Source: an uncultured Parabacteroides sp.
GTDB lineage: Bacteria; Bacteroidota; Bacteroidia; Bacteroidales; Tannerellaceae
Assembly: GCA_900547435.1 (NCBI GenBank)
Contig: URGO01000123.1
Location: 1 to 9,460, forward strand
DNA length: 9,460 nt
Direction of reading: 5' to 3'
Part shown: positions 1 to 7,370 of the stretch, piece after piece
How positions within the stretch are numbered: the first letter of the stretch is position 1
How the letters are laid out: the number at the start of each line of letters is the position of its first letter
The notes under the pieces: generated by a model
Databases searched by the model: none
Seen by the model: the letters and a program-made list of their open reading frames with translations, nothing else
What the model was told of the DNA's origin: nothing
Translations under genes and position numbers: made by a program

Positions 1-84
1 AATCACATCTTCAGCCTTAATGTTTTCGTTTTTCTTTCTGTTGTTCTGGTCGCATTGATAATAAATATCGCTCAGCTTTGTTTT
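1..84 (-). pseudogene. Same-frame continuation of the DUF4468 gene beyond its TAA (partial, off left edge)
   Basis: Reading the minus strand in the same frame past the TAA at 87-85 gives 28 further codons with no stop up to the window edge. The first residues read KTKLSDIYYQ, and the stretch ends IKAEDVI. It aligns without a gap to residues 121-145 of the neighbouring DUF4468 protein (L-T-N-I-R-Y against L-S-D-I-Y-Y, and S-A-E-E-W-I against K-A-E-D-V-I). The reading frame was therefore once continuous, and the stop is a point nonsense change rather than a natural end. How much gene remains beyond position 1 cannot be seen. Confidence 0.6.
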
Positions 85-423
85 TTATCGTAGATGTTGG
101 CATACGATATTCATCTTATATTTGACGATAGTCTTGTCTGTGCCGTTCAGCAGCAATTCAACTTTAGAGCTGATGAACAGCGAATGCTTCTTTTTGTTTG
201 TAATGATATTCGATAAGAAAATATCTTTGGCATAATTCTTTTTTGCCCATTTGCTGATGCCTTTGAATATCTTTTTTTGTGACATACCGTCCATATCTAC
301 ACGATCCACATAGCAAATCTTTCCGTTTTGCATCGGGGCGCACTCGCTGGTTGATTCCTTCGGGCTTTGTGCCCATCCGCAAAGAGGAAACAACAATAAT
401 CCGGATAGCAGAAATTTCTTCAT
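85..423 (-). CDS. Secreted DUF4468-family protein, apparently truncated by an in-frame TAA
   Basis: The predicted product is 112 residues from an ATG at 423; a TTG three codons upstream (432) is less likely because the ATG begins directly with a typical signal peptide (MKK, hydrophobic stretch, cleavage near GWA/Q at residue 18). Residues about 31-112 align without large gaps to residues 30-120 of the product of the upstream gene at 434-1471, including the shared pattern of GxIxxxxxxD, a downstream (S/K)(R/K)WA, FxSS(K/S)V and a late Cys, so it is a paralogue in the DUF4468 family, whose function is unknown. The gene starts 10 nt after the neighbour's stop, so the two are probably co-transcribed. 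Family-like sequence resumes in the same frame right after the stop, so this is probably the front part of a longer gene rather than a complete small protein. The product, if made, would lack the end of its domain. Confidence 0.7.
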   Translation of the reverse strand: MKKFLLSGLLLFPLCGWAQSPKESTSECAPMQNGKICYVDRVDMDGMSQKKIFKGISKWAKKNYAKDIFLSNIITNKKKHSLFISSKVELLLNGTDKTIVKYKMNIVCQHLR

Positions 424-433
424 ATACACCAAT

Positions 434-1471
434 TTATTTTACCCAAATATGCATGACTTCGCCAATGACGGTCCGTTTGTTTCCGTCTGTTGTCTCACCT
501 TGTTTACTACATTCGATGATCATCCAGACCGCATCTTGCGCGAAAGGCTCCGGAGCAAACTGCAACGTGTAGGTTTCGCCCTCTTTTACTTGTTTGTAGA
601 AGTCGCTTTCCGCGTCAAGTGTGATGGATGCGATGTCTTTACCGAACAAATTGCCGAATCCTTTCCATTCAGCGTTGTTTTCGGTGATATTATTGTCCGC
701 CATTTTGATGCGCATGACGCTTTGCGGCAATAATTGAATTAAGGTATTCGGCAGATTCTCTATTTGCATGGCCTTGAACCCTTCGGGCGTATTGACATGG
801 GAGTGGGGGATAGGTGTAGCGGGGACAACCGCTTGCTTTCCCGGTGCCGTTACGGATTTCGGGGCAGCAGTAGCTTCCGTCTTTTCTGTCGGTTGGATTT
901 GTATGCCGGCTTTCCGGAAAGCTTCTTCGGCGCTTTGGAAAAGCGAGTCGGCAAAATCAATGGTCCCCCGACGGAATTTGCCCGTAACCCGGTTCAGTTT
1001 GCCCTTCCGTAAAGCAAATGAATCGGTAATCCATTCTTCGGCTGAATATTTTTCCGGTTCACGCTGGTAAGCGACGGAGTATTCATAGCGGATATTTGTC
1101 AGCTTAATCAGGCAGGAATTATCTTCACAATAAATCAATACCTGATAAGACATCAACGAGCGGTCTAACGATAGGACCGAGCTGGAGAATACAATATACT
1201 CTTTGCCCGTTGCGGCGATTTCACCCTCCTCCGGATTCTGGAATGCGACCCGGCACTGTCGGCCCTCTTCATCGTTGCTGACGAACCGTTCGTTCGCCCA
1301 TCGCAAGGCGGTGGCATACACTTCCTGACGGCTCATCGACGGAGCATCAATCTTTTTCGTAAAAACAATTCTTCCCTTTTCGACGGGAACGGCACCTTCT
1401 AAATACTTTTGCTCTTCTTGTGCTGACAAGAAGAACGGCAATAATGCCAACAAATAAAACACGTATTTCAT
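434..1471 (-). CDS. Secreted DUF4468-domain protein with a flavin-reductase-like C-terminal region
   Basis: The product is 345 residues. I chose the ATG at 1471 because it starts a clean signal peptide (MKYVFYLLALLPFFLSA, cut before Q18). The open frame extends upstream to 1537, but that extension overlaps the promoter box and encodes no signal sequence. Residues about 26-185 form a DUF4468-type domain (GRIVFTKKID, LRWANERFV, a late Cys at 115, LTNIRYEY, then AEEWITD). Residues about 190-225 are a Pro/Ala/Thr linker. Residues about 233-345 resemble a split-barrel flavin-reductase-like domain: KGFGNLFGKDIAS recalls the WGGLGVLWGKP motif of such flavoproteins, and the end GEVMHIWV fits the family's last strand. 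The usual FMN-contact motif is degenerate, so cofactor binding is doubtful. No enzymatic role can be assigned. It is the first gene of a probable two-gene operon with the DUF4468 paralogue 10 nt downstream, and it diverges from secDF. Confidence 0.8.
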   Translation of the reverse strand: MKYVFYLLALLPFFLSAQEEQKYLEGAVPVEKGRIVFTKKIDAPSMSRQEVYATALRWANERFVSNDEEGRQCRVAFQNPEEGEIAATGKEYIVFSSSVLSLDRSLMSYQVLIYCEDNSCLIKLTNIRYEYSVAYQREPEKYSAEEWITDSFALRKGKLNRVTGKFRRGTIDFADSLFQSAEEAFRKAGIQIQPTEKTEATAAPKSVTAPGKQAVVPATPIPHSHVNTPEGFKAMQIENLPNTLIQLLPQSVMRIKMADNNITENNAEWKGFGNLFGKDIASITLDAESDFYKQVKEGETYTLQFAPEPFAQDAVWMIIECSKQGETTDGNKRTVIGEVMHIWVK

Positions 1472-1494
1472 GGAAATCTCTATTAATTTTCCGC

Positions 1495-1527
1495 CAAAGA
1501 TAAAGATTTGCTTTCTGAATTGCCCAA
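1495..1527 (-). promoter_or_regulatory. Predicted Bacteroidetes-type promoter for the DUF4468 operon
   Basis: On the minus strand the sequence at 1502-1495 reads TATCTTTG, an exact match to the Bacteroidetes -7 element TAnnTTTG. A TTG at 1527-1525 lies 22 nt upstream and could serve as a weak -33 element. The box lies 23 nt upstream of the chosen ATG at 1471, which implies a short leader. It also argues against the longer open frame beginning at 1537. Confidence 0.55.
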
Positions 1528-1576
1528 CTTCAGGCAAATAATTATTCTAATTACTCTTAATCAGGAAAAAAAACTC

Positions 1577-1584
1577 TATATTTG
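1577..1584 (+). promoter_or_regulatory. Predicted -7 element of the secDF promoter
   Basis: TATATTTG matches the Bacteroidetes TAnnTTTG box exactly and lies 55 nt before the secDF ATG. No good -33 TTG is present at the expected distance; the region about 20 nt upstream is A/T-rich (TTACTCTTAA). The leader that follows is A/T-rich with no strong Shine-Dalgarno sequence, as is normal in this phylum. Together with the minus-strand box at 1495-1502 it makes this interval a compact divergent promoter region. Confidence 0.6.
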
Positions 1585-1639
1585 CACCCTGATAAAAAAT
1601 CGAAAGTAATAAATGTAATAATAAAAACTATAAGTTCAA

Positions 1640-4600
1640 ATGCAAAACAAAGGATTCGTTAAGGTCTTTGCTGTGCTGCTGACGTTGGTTTGCTTGTTCT
1701 ATTTGTCTTTTTCATTCGTGACGAATAGATACAACAAGAAAGCTGCTGAATATGCCGGTGGAGATCCTGTGAAAGAAAGTCTGTATTTAGACTCATTGTC
1801 AACCGAAAAGGTGTGGTTGGGCTATACGCTCAAAGAGTGCCGCGAGATGGAAATCAGCTTAGGTCTGGACTTGAAAGGCGGTATGAATGTGGTGCTGGAA
1901 TTAAGTGTTCCGGACGTAATCCGTTCATTGGCCAACAATAATCCGGACGAGAATTTCAACAAAGCGTTGGATTTAGCTTATGCGGACCAGGCCACCAGCC
2001 AGCGGAATTTTATCGATTTGTTTGCTGACGAGTACAAAGCTTTGAGTGGCAACGCTCGTTTGGCATCTATTTTCAGTACTTTTGAATTAAAGGATAAGAT
2101 TACTCCTCAAAGTTCGGACGCTGAAGTGGTATCTGTGTTGAAAGATGAATTGCAAAGCGCAATTGATAACTCTTTCAATGTGTTGCGTACACGTATTGAC
2201 CGTTTCGGTGTGGTTTCTCCGAACATCCAGCGTTTGGAAACGGCGGGCCGTATCTTGGTTGAGTTGCCGGGCGTGAAAGAACCGGAGCGTGTCCGTAAAT
2301 TGTTGCAGGGTAGTGCGAATTTGGAATTTTGGGAAACGTATAAATTGCCGGAAATCTACCAGCAACTGGTTGCAGCCGATGCTGCTTTGGCGAATGTATT
2401 GGCGGCTAATCAGGTGGATTCTGTAGCAACGGCTCCGGTTGAAGCAGCAGAAGAGGTTGCTTCGACTGAGGCTCCTGCATCTGAGACCGATTCTCTCCTG
2501 GCAAAGATTCAGGATACTCCTGAAGCTGCGGAACAGAATCAGAGCGCGGAAGAGTTTGCTAAACAACACCCGTTGTTTGCTCTGTTGCAGATTAATCAAT
2601 ACAATGGTCAGTTGGCACCAAGTGCGGTAGTGGGTTATGCGCGTGCAACTGATATGGCAAAGATTACCGAATACCTGAACATGAAGCAAGTGAAGGATGC
2701 TCTTCCTCGCAATTTGTCTCTGAAGTGGGGCGTGAAAGCGATGGACGAAAAGGGTATGTTCTTTGAATTATATGCTCTGAAGGTAACAAACCGTGATGGA
2801 TCTCCGGCTTTGGGTGGTGATGTGGTAACTGATGCGAATGCAGACTTTAACCAGCAACCGGGACGTACGGAGCAGGTGGTCAGCATGGAAATGAATGCAG
2901 AAGGTGCAAAAGCATGGGCACGCCTGACAAAAGATAATATTGGTCGTTCTATTGCTATTGTGCTGGATGATATGGTTTATTCGGCACCGAATGTACAGAC
3001 TGAGATTACCGGAGGTCAGTCTTCTATCACGGGTAACTTTACTCCGGAAGAGGCTAAAGACTTGGCGAACGTGTTGAAATCCGGTAAGATGGCGGCTTCT
3101 GTTCATATTGTTCAGGAAGACGTGGTTGGTCCGTCGTTGGGCCAGGAGGCGATCAACGCCGGCTTTATTTCGTTTGTCATCGCATTGGTATTGCTGATGG
3201 TTTATATGTGTACGTTCTACGGTTTGCTGCCGGGTATGATTGCCAACGGAGCTTTGGTGCTGAACATCTTCTTCACGATGGGTGTGCTGGCTTCCTTCCA
3301 GGCTGTGTTGACTTTGCCGGGTATTGCCGGTATGGTGCTTACCTTAGGTATGGCGGTGGATGCGAACGTGTTGATTTATGAACGTACGAAGGAAGAGCTT
3401 CGTGCCGGAAAGGGATTGAGCAAAGCTATCGCCGATGGTTATAGCAATGCGTTCTCGGCTATCTTCGACTCGAACTTGACCTCTATCATTACGGGTATCG
3501 TATTGTTCTACTTCGGAACCGGTCCTATCCGTGGTTTCGCCACAACGATGATTATCGGTTTGTTTGCAAACTTCTTGACGGCTGTGTTCTTGACTCGTAT
3601 TGTTTATGAATCGTTATTGGCTAAAGATAAACTGAAGAAAGTTACTTTTGTAACCCGTATTTCTGAAAACTTGTTGCGTGATCCGAAGATTAACTTCTTG
3701 GGCGCACGTAAGGTGGGGTATCTGATTCCGGTCGGAATTGTCGTTTTGGGTTGTATCTCGATGATGACAATCGGTTTGAACGAAGGTATTGACTTTACGG
3801 GTGGTCGTAACTATGTGGTTCGCTTCGATCAGAATGTGCAGACCGATAAGGTGCGCAGCTTGTTGGAACCGCAATTGGATGGTGCTGTTAGCGTGATTAC
3901 TATCGGTACGCCAGACCAGGTGCGTATTTCGACCAACTATCGTATTGCGGATACCGATCCGAATGTTGATCAGGATATTGAATCCAAACTGTATGAAGGT
4001 TTGAAGCCTCTGTTGAAAGAGGGTACAACGCTGGATCAGTTTGTAAGCGACAACGTGAAGAGCTCGCAGAAAGTAGGTCCGGCTATGGCTGATGATATCA
4101 AGAATGCTGCTTTCCTGGCGGTCATTTTCTCAATGATCTGTATGGCGGCTTATATCTTGCTCCGTTTCCGGGATATTTCATTCTCAGTCGGAGCCTTTGC
4201 TACTGTAGCTACGACAACCTTGTGTATTATCGCATTCTATACTTTGTTATGGAAGGTGTTGCCGTTCTCTATGGAGGTCGACCAAACCTTTATCGCGGCA
4301 ATCTTGACGATTATCGGTTATTCTATCAATGATACCGTGGTGGTCTTTGACCGTATCCGTGAAACAATTCACCTTTATCCGAAGCGTGACCGTTATGTGG
4401 TAATCAATGATGCGTTGAACTCTACGTTGAGCCGTACATTTAATACATCATTGACAACATTGGTAGTGGTAATCTGTATCTTTATTTTGGGTGGAAGTAC
4501 CATCCGAAGCTTTACCTTTGCTATCTTGCTGGGTATTATTATAGGTACCTACTCGACCTTGTTTGTCGCAACTCCTATCGCTTACGAAATTCAGAAACAT

Positions 4601-4657
4601 AGAATCCGTAAGCAAGGTGGAAAGGTTGGTGTCGGCATTGAAAGTGAAAATGCTTGA
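1640..4657 (+). CDS. secDF: Protein translocase subunit SecDF (SecD-SecF fusion)
   Basis: This 1005-residue inner-membrane protein joins SecD and SecF in one chain and uses the proton gradient to help pull SecYEG substrates into the periplasm. Seen in order: first transmembrane segment (about 8-27); SecD D1 motif GLDLKGG (75-81); the P1 domain with RTRIDRFGV (183-191) and VELPGVKEPERV (207-218); the conserved GRSIAIVLDD (435-444); SecD transmembrane bundle from about 507, with GMAVDANVLIYER (570-582) carrying the conserved Asp 574; SecF begins near 680 with the INFLGAR motif and IDFTGG (717-722); SecF motif GYSINDTVVVFDRIRE (893-908), with Asp 898 probably in proton transfer; the final segments end near 980. 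Residues about 240-305 form an Ala/Glu-rich low-complexity insert inside P1. The start is supported by the N-terminal transmembrane segment. The gene ends in two consecutive TGA codons and is followed by a hairpin terminator, so it is probably monocistronic. Confidence 0.97.
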   Translation: MQNKGFVKVFAVLLTLVCLFYLSFSFVTNRYNKKAAEYAGGDPVKESLYLDSLSTEKVWLGYTLKECREMEISLGLDLKGGMNVVLELSVPDVIRSLANNNPDENFNKALDLAYADQATSQRNFIDLFADEYKALSGNARLASIFSTFELKDKITPQSSDAEVVSVLKDELQSAIDNSFNVLRTRIDRFGVVSPNIQRLETAGRILVELPGVKEPERVRKLLQGSANLEFWETYKLPEIYQQLVAADAALANVLAANQVDSVATAPVEAAEEVASTEAPASETDSLLAKIQDTPEAAEQNQSAEEFAKQHPLFALLQINQYNGQLAPSAVVGYARATDMAKITEYLNMKQVKDALPRNLSLKWGVKAMDEKGMFFELYALKVTNRDGSPALGGDVVTDANADFNQQPGRTEQVVSMEMNAEGAKAWARLTKDNIGRSIAIVLDDMVYSAPNVQTEITGGQSSITGNFTPEEAKDLANVLKSGKMAASVHIVQEDVVGPSLGQEAINAGFISFVIALVLLMVYMCTFYGLLPGMIANGALVLNIFFTMGVLASFQAVLTLPGIAGMVLTLGMAVDANVLIYERTKEELRAGKGLSKAIADGYSNAFSAIFDSNLTSIITGIVLFYFGTGPIRGFATTMIIGLFANFLTAVFLTRIVYESLLAKDKLKKVTFVTRISENLLRDPKINFLGARKVGYLIPVGIVVLGCISMMTIGLNEGIDFTGGRNYVVRFDQNVQTDKVRSLLEPQLDGAVSVITIGTPDQVRISTNYRIADTDPNVDQDIESKLYEGLKPLLKEGTTLDQFVSDNVKSSQKVGPAMADDIKNAAFLAVIFSMICMAAYILLRFRDISFSVGAFATVATTTLCIIAFYTLLWKVLPFSMEVDQTFIAAILTIIGYSINDTVVVFDRIRETIHLYPKRDRYVVINDALNSTLSRTFNTSLTTLVVVICIFILGGSTIRSFTFAILLGIIIGTYSTLFVATPIAYEIQKHRIRKQGGKVGVGIESENA

Positions 4658-4684
4658 TGATTGAGTAAAATAAGTGTTTTTCTG

Positions 4685-4720
4685 AAAGTCGCGTTCCGTT
4701 TTTGGTTCGCGGCTTTTTTT
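4685..4720 (+). terminator. Rho-independent terminator after secDF
   Basis: AAAGTCGCG (4685-4693) pairs with CGCGGCTTT (4708-4716) with one G-T wobble, around a 14-nt loop, and the 3' arm runs into seven T residues (4714-4720). It begins 27 nt after the secDF stop and separates secDF from the next operon. Confidence 0.75.
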
Positions 4721-4772
4721 CTATGTCAAACTTTTCATGGGTGACAAAGTTATATCTTGACATATCTCAAAT

Positions 4773-4799
4773 AATAGTTTAGTGTTAAAAAAAACTATT
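4773..4799. repeat. A/T-rich inverted repeat upstream of the oxidoreductase promoter
   Basis: AATAGTTT (4773-4780) and AAACTATT (4792-4799) form a perfect 8-bp inverted repeat with an 11-nt spacer. It lies 23 nt upstream of the predicted -33 element of the Gfo/Idh/MocA operon, a plausible place for an activator or repressor site. It could also be a weak A/T hairpin with no function, since the surrounding DNA is very A/T-rich. Confidence 0.3.
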
Positions 4800-4822
4800 T
4801 TAATATAGAATTTGGACTTTTG

Positions 4823-4854
4823 TTTTGATAATAACAAACATCTGCTTATATTTG
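4823..4854 (+). promoter_or_regulatory. Predicted Bacteroidetes promoter for the oxidoreductase/DUF1080 operon
   Basis: A -33 element TTTTG (4823-4827) is followed after exactly 19 nt by TATATTTG (4847-4854), matching the two-part TTTG / TAnnTTTG consensus of the primary sigma factor in Bacteroidetes. The start codon at 4934 would leave a leader of about 70-75 nt. That leader is A/T-rich and contains a weak 5-bp hairpin (ATAGA 4904-4908, TCTAT 4916-4920), too weak to call a regulatory element. Confidence 0.75.
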
Positions 4855-4933
4855 CCCAGCTTTATTACAAAAATGTAACTAAAGTTCGCTCTTGAGATAA
4901 TAAATAGAGTGCTAATCTATAAATTTAATTATT

Positions 4934-6403
4934 ATGTCAATTAGTAGAAGATCATTCCTTCAGAGAGGTGCTGCAGCAGCTGCTGCTTTCACGATCGCAC
5001 CGAGTTCGATTTTAGGTAAAAGTCACGGATATGTAGCTCCGACTGACAAGTTGAACATCGCAGCCGTTGGTATCGGTGGTATGGGTCATGCAAACATCAG
5101 CCACGTAAAGAACACAGAAAATATCGTTGCTCTGTGTGATGTGGACTGGAAGTATGCTAAAGGCGTATTCGATGAATTCCCCAATGCAAAGAAATATTGG
5201 GATTATCGTAAGATGTATGACGAAATCGGTAAGGAGTTTGATGCAGTTATCGTTGCTACTGCTGACCATACGCATGCAATGATTACGGCTGATGCCATGA
5301 CAATGGGCAAGCATGTATATTGCCAGAAACCGTTGACTCACTCTGTTTATGAATCTCGTTTGCTGACTAATTTGGCTAAATCAACGGGCGTTGCTACTCA
5401 GATGGGTAACCAAGGTTCTTCTGATGAAGGTACAGATTTGGTTTGCGAATGGATTTGGAACGGTGAAATTGGTGAAATCACAAAGGTTGAATGTGCTACA
5501 GACCGTCCTATTTGGCCGCAAGGTTTGAATGAACCGGAAAAAGCGGATCGTGTTCCGAAGACATTAAACTGGGATTTGTTCTTAGGCCCGGCTGCTGAAA
5601 CTCCGTATAGCTCAATTTATCATCCTTGGAACTGGCGTGGATGGTGGCGTTTCGGTACAGGTGCGTTGGGTGATATGGCTTGCCATATTCTGCATCAACC
5701 GTTTAAGGCTTTGAAATTAGGCTATCCTACCAAAGTTGAGGGTTCTTCAACATTGCTGTTGAATGCGTGTGCTCCACAGGCTCAACATGTGAAGTTGACT
5801 TTCCCGGCTCGTGAGAATATGCCGAAAGTAGCTATGCCGGAAGTAGAAGTTCACTGGTATGATGGCGGTATGATGCCGGATCGTCCAAAAGGATTCCCGC
5901 AGGGCAAACAATTGATGGGTCCTGGTGGTGGTTTGACAATCTTCCACGGAACAAAAGATACGTTGGTTTGCGGTTGCTACGGCCAACAACCGTTCTTGCT
6001 GTCCGGTCGTGTTCCTAACGCACCAAAAGTATGCCGTCGCGTCAAGAACCATGAAATGGACTGGGTTCGTGCTTGTAAAGAAAGTGCATCTAACCGCGTA
6101 CAGACAAAATCAAACTTCTTGGAAGCTGGTCCGTTCAACGAAATGATCGTTATGGGGGTATTGGCAGTCCGCCTGCAAGGTTTGCACCGTACATTGAAAT
6201 GGGACGGCAACATCATGCAGTTCACCAACATCGGCGATAACGAAATGATCAAGACTTGTATCAAGGATGGTTTCACAATCAAGGACGGACACCCGTCATT
6301 TGCAAAAGACTGGACAGATCCTGTCAATGCAAAACAGTATGCTGCCGAAATGATCAAGCATAACTATCGTCAGGGCTGGAAGTTGCCTGATATGCCGAGA
6401 TAA
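4934..6403 (+). CDS. Tat-exported Gfo/Idh/MocA family oxidoreductase
   Basis: The product is 489 residues, probably an NAD(P)-dependent sugar or glycoside dehydrogenase acting in the periplasm. The N-terminus carries a twin-arginine signal (SRRSFLQ, residues 4-10) followed by a run of alanines and a hydrophobic stretch, which suggests export folded with its cofactor bound. The Rossmann fold begins at about residue 40 with VGIGGMGHANI (45-55), and an acidic residue follows at the end of the second strand (CDVDW, 68-72). The cofactor-side motif usually written EKP appears as CQKPLTH (130-136), with Gln replacing Glu. The C-terminal substrate domain includes GTGALGDMACHILHQ (241-255), where Asp 247 and His 251 match the usual catalytic positions. 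The DUF1080 gene follows after 23 nt and is probably co-transcribed. At family level such enzymes paired with DUF1080 proteins oxidise glycosides at C3; the exact substrate cannot be read from sequence. Confidence 0.9.
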   Translation: MSISRRSFLQRGAAAAAAFTIAPSSILGKSHGYVAPTDKLNIAAVGIGGMGHANISHVKNTENIVALCDVDWKYAKGVFDEFPNAKKYWDYRKMYDEIGKEFDAVIVATADHTHAMITADAMTMGKHVYCQKPLTHSVYESRLLTNLAKSTGVATQMGNQGSSDEGTDLVCEWIWNGEIGEITKVECATDRPIWPQGLNEPEKADRVPKTLNWDLFLGPAAETPYSSIYHPWNWRGWWRFGTGALGDMACHILHQPFKALKLGYPTKVEGSSTLLLNACAPQAQHVKLTFPARENMPKVAMPEVEVHWYDGGMMPDRPKGFPQGKQLMGPGGGLTIFHGTKDTLVCGCYGQQPFLLSGRVPNAPKVCRRVKNHEMDWVRACKESASNRVQTKSNFLEAGPFNEMIVMGVLAVRLQGLHRTLKWDGNIMQFTNIGDNEMIKTCIKDGFTIKDGHPSFAKDWTDPVNAKQYAAEMIKHNYRQGWKLPDMPR

Positions 6404-6426
6404 TTAGTTTTAAACAAATAAATAGA

Positions 6427-7281
6427 ATGAAAAAGTCAGTATTAATAGCAAGTGCCGCAATTATGATGTGTTATTTCACATCTTGTAGCGGTGGTAAAAA
6501 AACAGAAGAAGCTGCTGCTCCTGCAGAAGAGGCAAAGACAGAAGCTGCCGTTCCTGAATACAAACTCATGAACGATCTGCCTACTGTCGACCTGTCTACT
6601 TTCCCGAAAGATGCCGATGGCAAAGTCACTTTGTTCGACGGTAAATCTTTCAATGGATGGAGAGGCTACGGCCGTACGGATGTGCCTGCTGCCTGGGAAG
6701 TGGTAGACGGTACGATCCATATCAAAGGATCCGGTGCAGGTGAAGCTGGTGCTAAAGATGGTGGCGACTTGGTTTTCGCTCACAAATTCAAAAACTATGA
6801 ATTTGAATTCGAATGGAAAGTAGGTAAAGGTTCAAACTCCGGCGTACTGTATATGATCCAGGAAGTCGAAGGACAGCCTTCTTATATCTCTGCTCCTGAA
6901 TATCAGGTACTCGACAATGCAAACCATCCGGACGCCAAGTTGGGTAAAGACGGCAACCGCCAGTCTGCTTCCTTGTATGACATGATCCCGGCTAAGCCTC
7001 AGAACTCTAAACCGTTCGGTGAATGGAACAAAGGCAAGATCATGTGCTACAAAGGTACGGTAGTTCACTATCAGAACGATGAACCGGTTGTTGAATATCA
7101 TTTGTGGACACAGCAGTGGAAGGAAATGTTGGATAACAGCAAATTCAGCAAAGACAAATGGCCGTTGGCTTACGAACTGTTGCTGAACTGCGGTGGTGAA
7201 AACAAAGAAGGTTTCATCGGTTTCCAGGACCACGGAGACGACGTTTGGTATCGTAACATCACTATCAAAGAACTTGACTAA
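6427..7281 (+). CDS. DUF1080 (3-keto-disaccharide hydrolase family) lipoprotein
   Basis: The product is 284 residues with a lipoprotein signal: a hydrophobic segment then the lipobox FTSC, with Cys 20 as the acylated residue, followed by an Ala/Glu/Lys-rich tether to about residue 42. Residues about 66-284 form one DUF1080 (concanavalin-like beta-sandwich) domain: VTLFDGKSFNGWRG (67-80), DGGDLVF (111-117), FEWKVGKGSNSGVLY (128-142), the conserved EYQVLDN (158-164), ASLYDMIPAKP (181-191), GEWNKGKI (198-205) and QDHGDDVWYRNI (267-278). Members of the family cleave 3-keto-glycosides produced by a C3 dehydrogenase, and the adjacent Gfo/Idh/MocA gene, 23 nt upstream, is the natural partner. Whether the protein faces the periplasm or the cell surface is unclear: the residues after Cys 20 (SGGKK) are not a clear surface-export signal. 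A strong terminator follows the gene. Confidence 0.9.
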   Translation: MKKSVLIASAAIMMCYFTSCSGGKKTEEAAAPAEEAKTEAAVPEYKLMNDLPTVDLSTFPKDADGKVTLFDGKSFNGWRGYGRTDVPAAWEVVDGTIHIKGSGAGEAGAKDGGDLVFAHKFKNYEFEFEWKVGKGSNSGVLYMIQEVEGQPSYISAPEYQVLDNANHPDAKLGKDGNRQSASLYDMIPAKPQNSKPFGEWNKGKIMCYKGTVVHYQNDEPVVEYHLWTQQWKEMLDNSKFSKDKWPLAYELLLNCGGENKEGFIGFQDHGDDVWYRNITIKELD

Positions 7282-7308
7282 GCAGTCGTTCCTTTTATCA
7301 AAATAAGA

Positions 7309-7339
7309 AAGCCCCGGTATCGCTTGGATACCGGGGCTT
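7309..7339. terminator. Strong bidirectional terminator between convergent operons
   Basis: AAGCCCCGGTATC (7309-7321) and GATACCGGGGCTT (7327-7339) form a perfect 13-bp stem with a 5-nt loop. T-rich sequence follows on both strands (CTTTCATTT on plus, TCTTATTT on minus). It lies 27 nt after the DUF1080 stop and 31 nt beyond the end of the solenoid gene on the opposite strand, so it can end transcription from both sides. Confidence 0.92.
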
Positions 7340-7370
7340 CTTTCATTTGTCCGATACAGGGCGGCAGGGA

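Noticed and set aside
1472..1537. Longer N-terminus for the DUF4468 protein starting at 1537
   Set aside because: It covers the minus-strand TATCTTTG promoter box and would bury the signal peptide behind 22 unrelated residues.
1613..1618. ATG-TAA minimal upstream frame in the secDF leader (a similar one at 4873-4878 in the oxidoreductase leader)
   Set aside because: Such start-stop pairs are expected by chance in A/T-rich leaders, and no surrounding sequence is shared beyond AAATGTAA.
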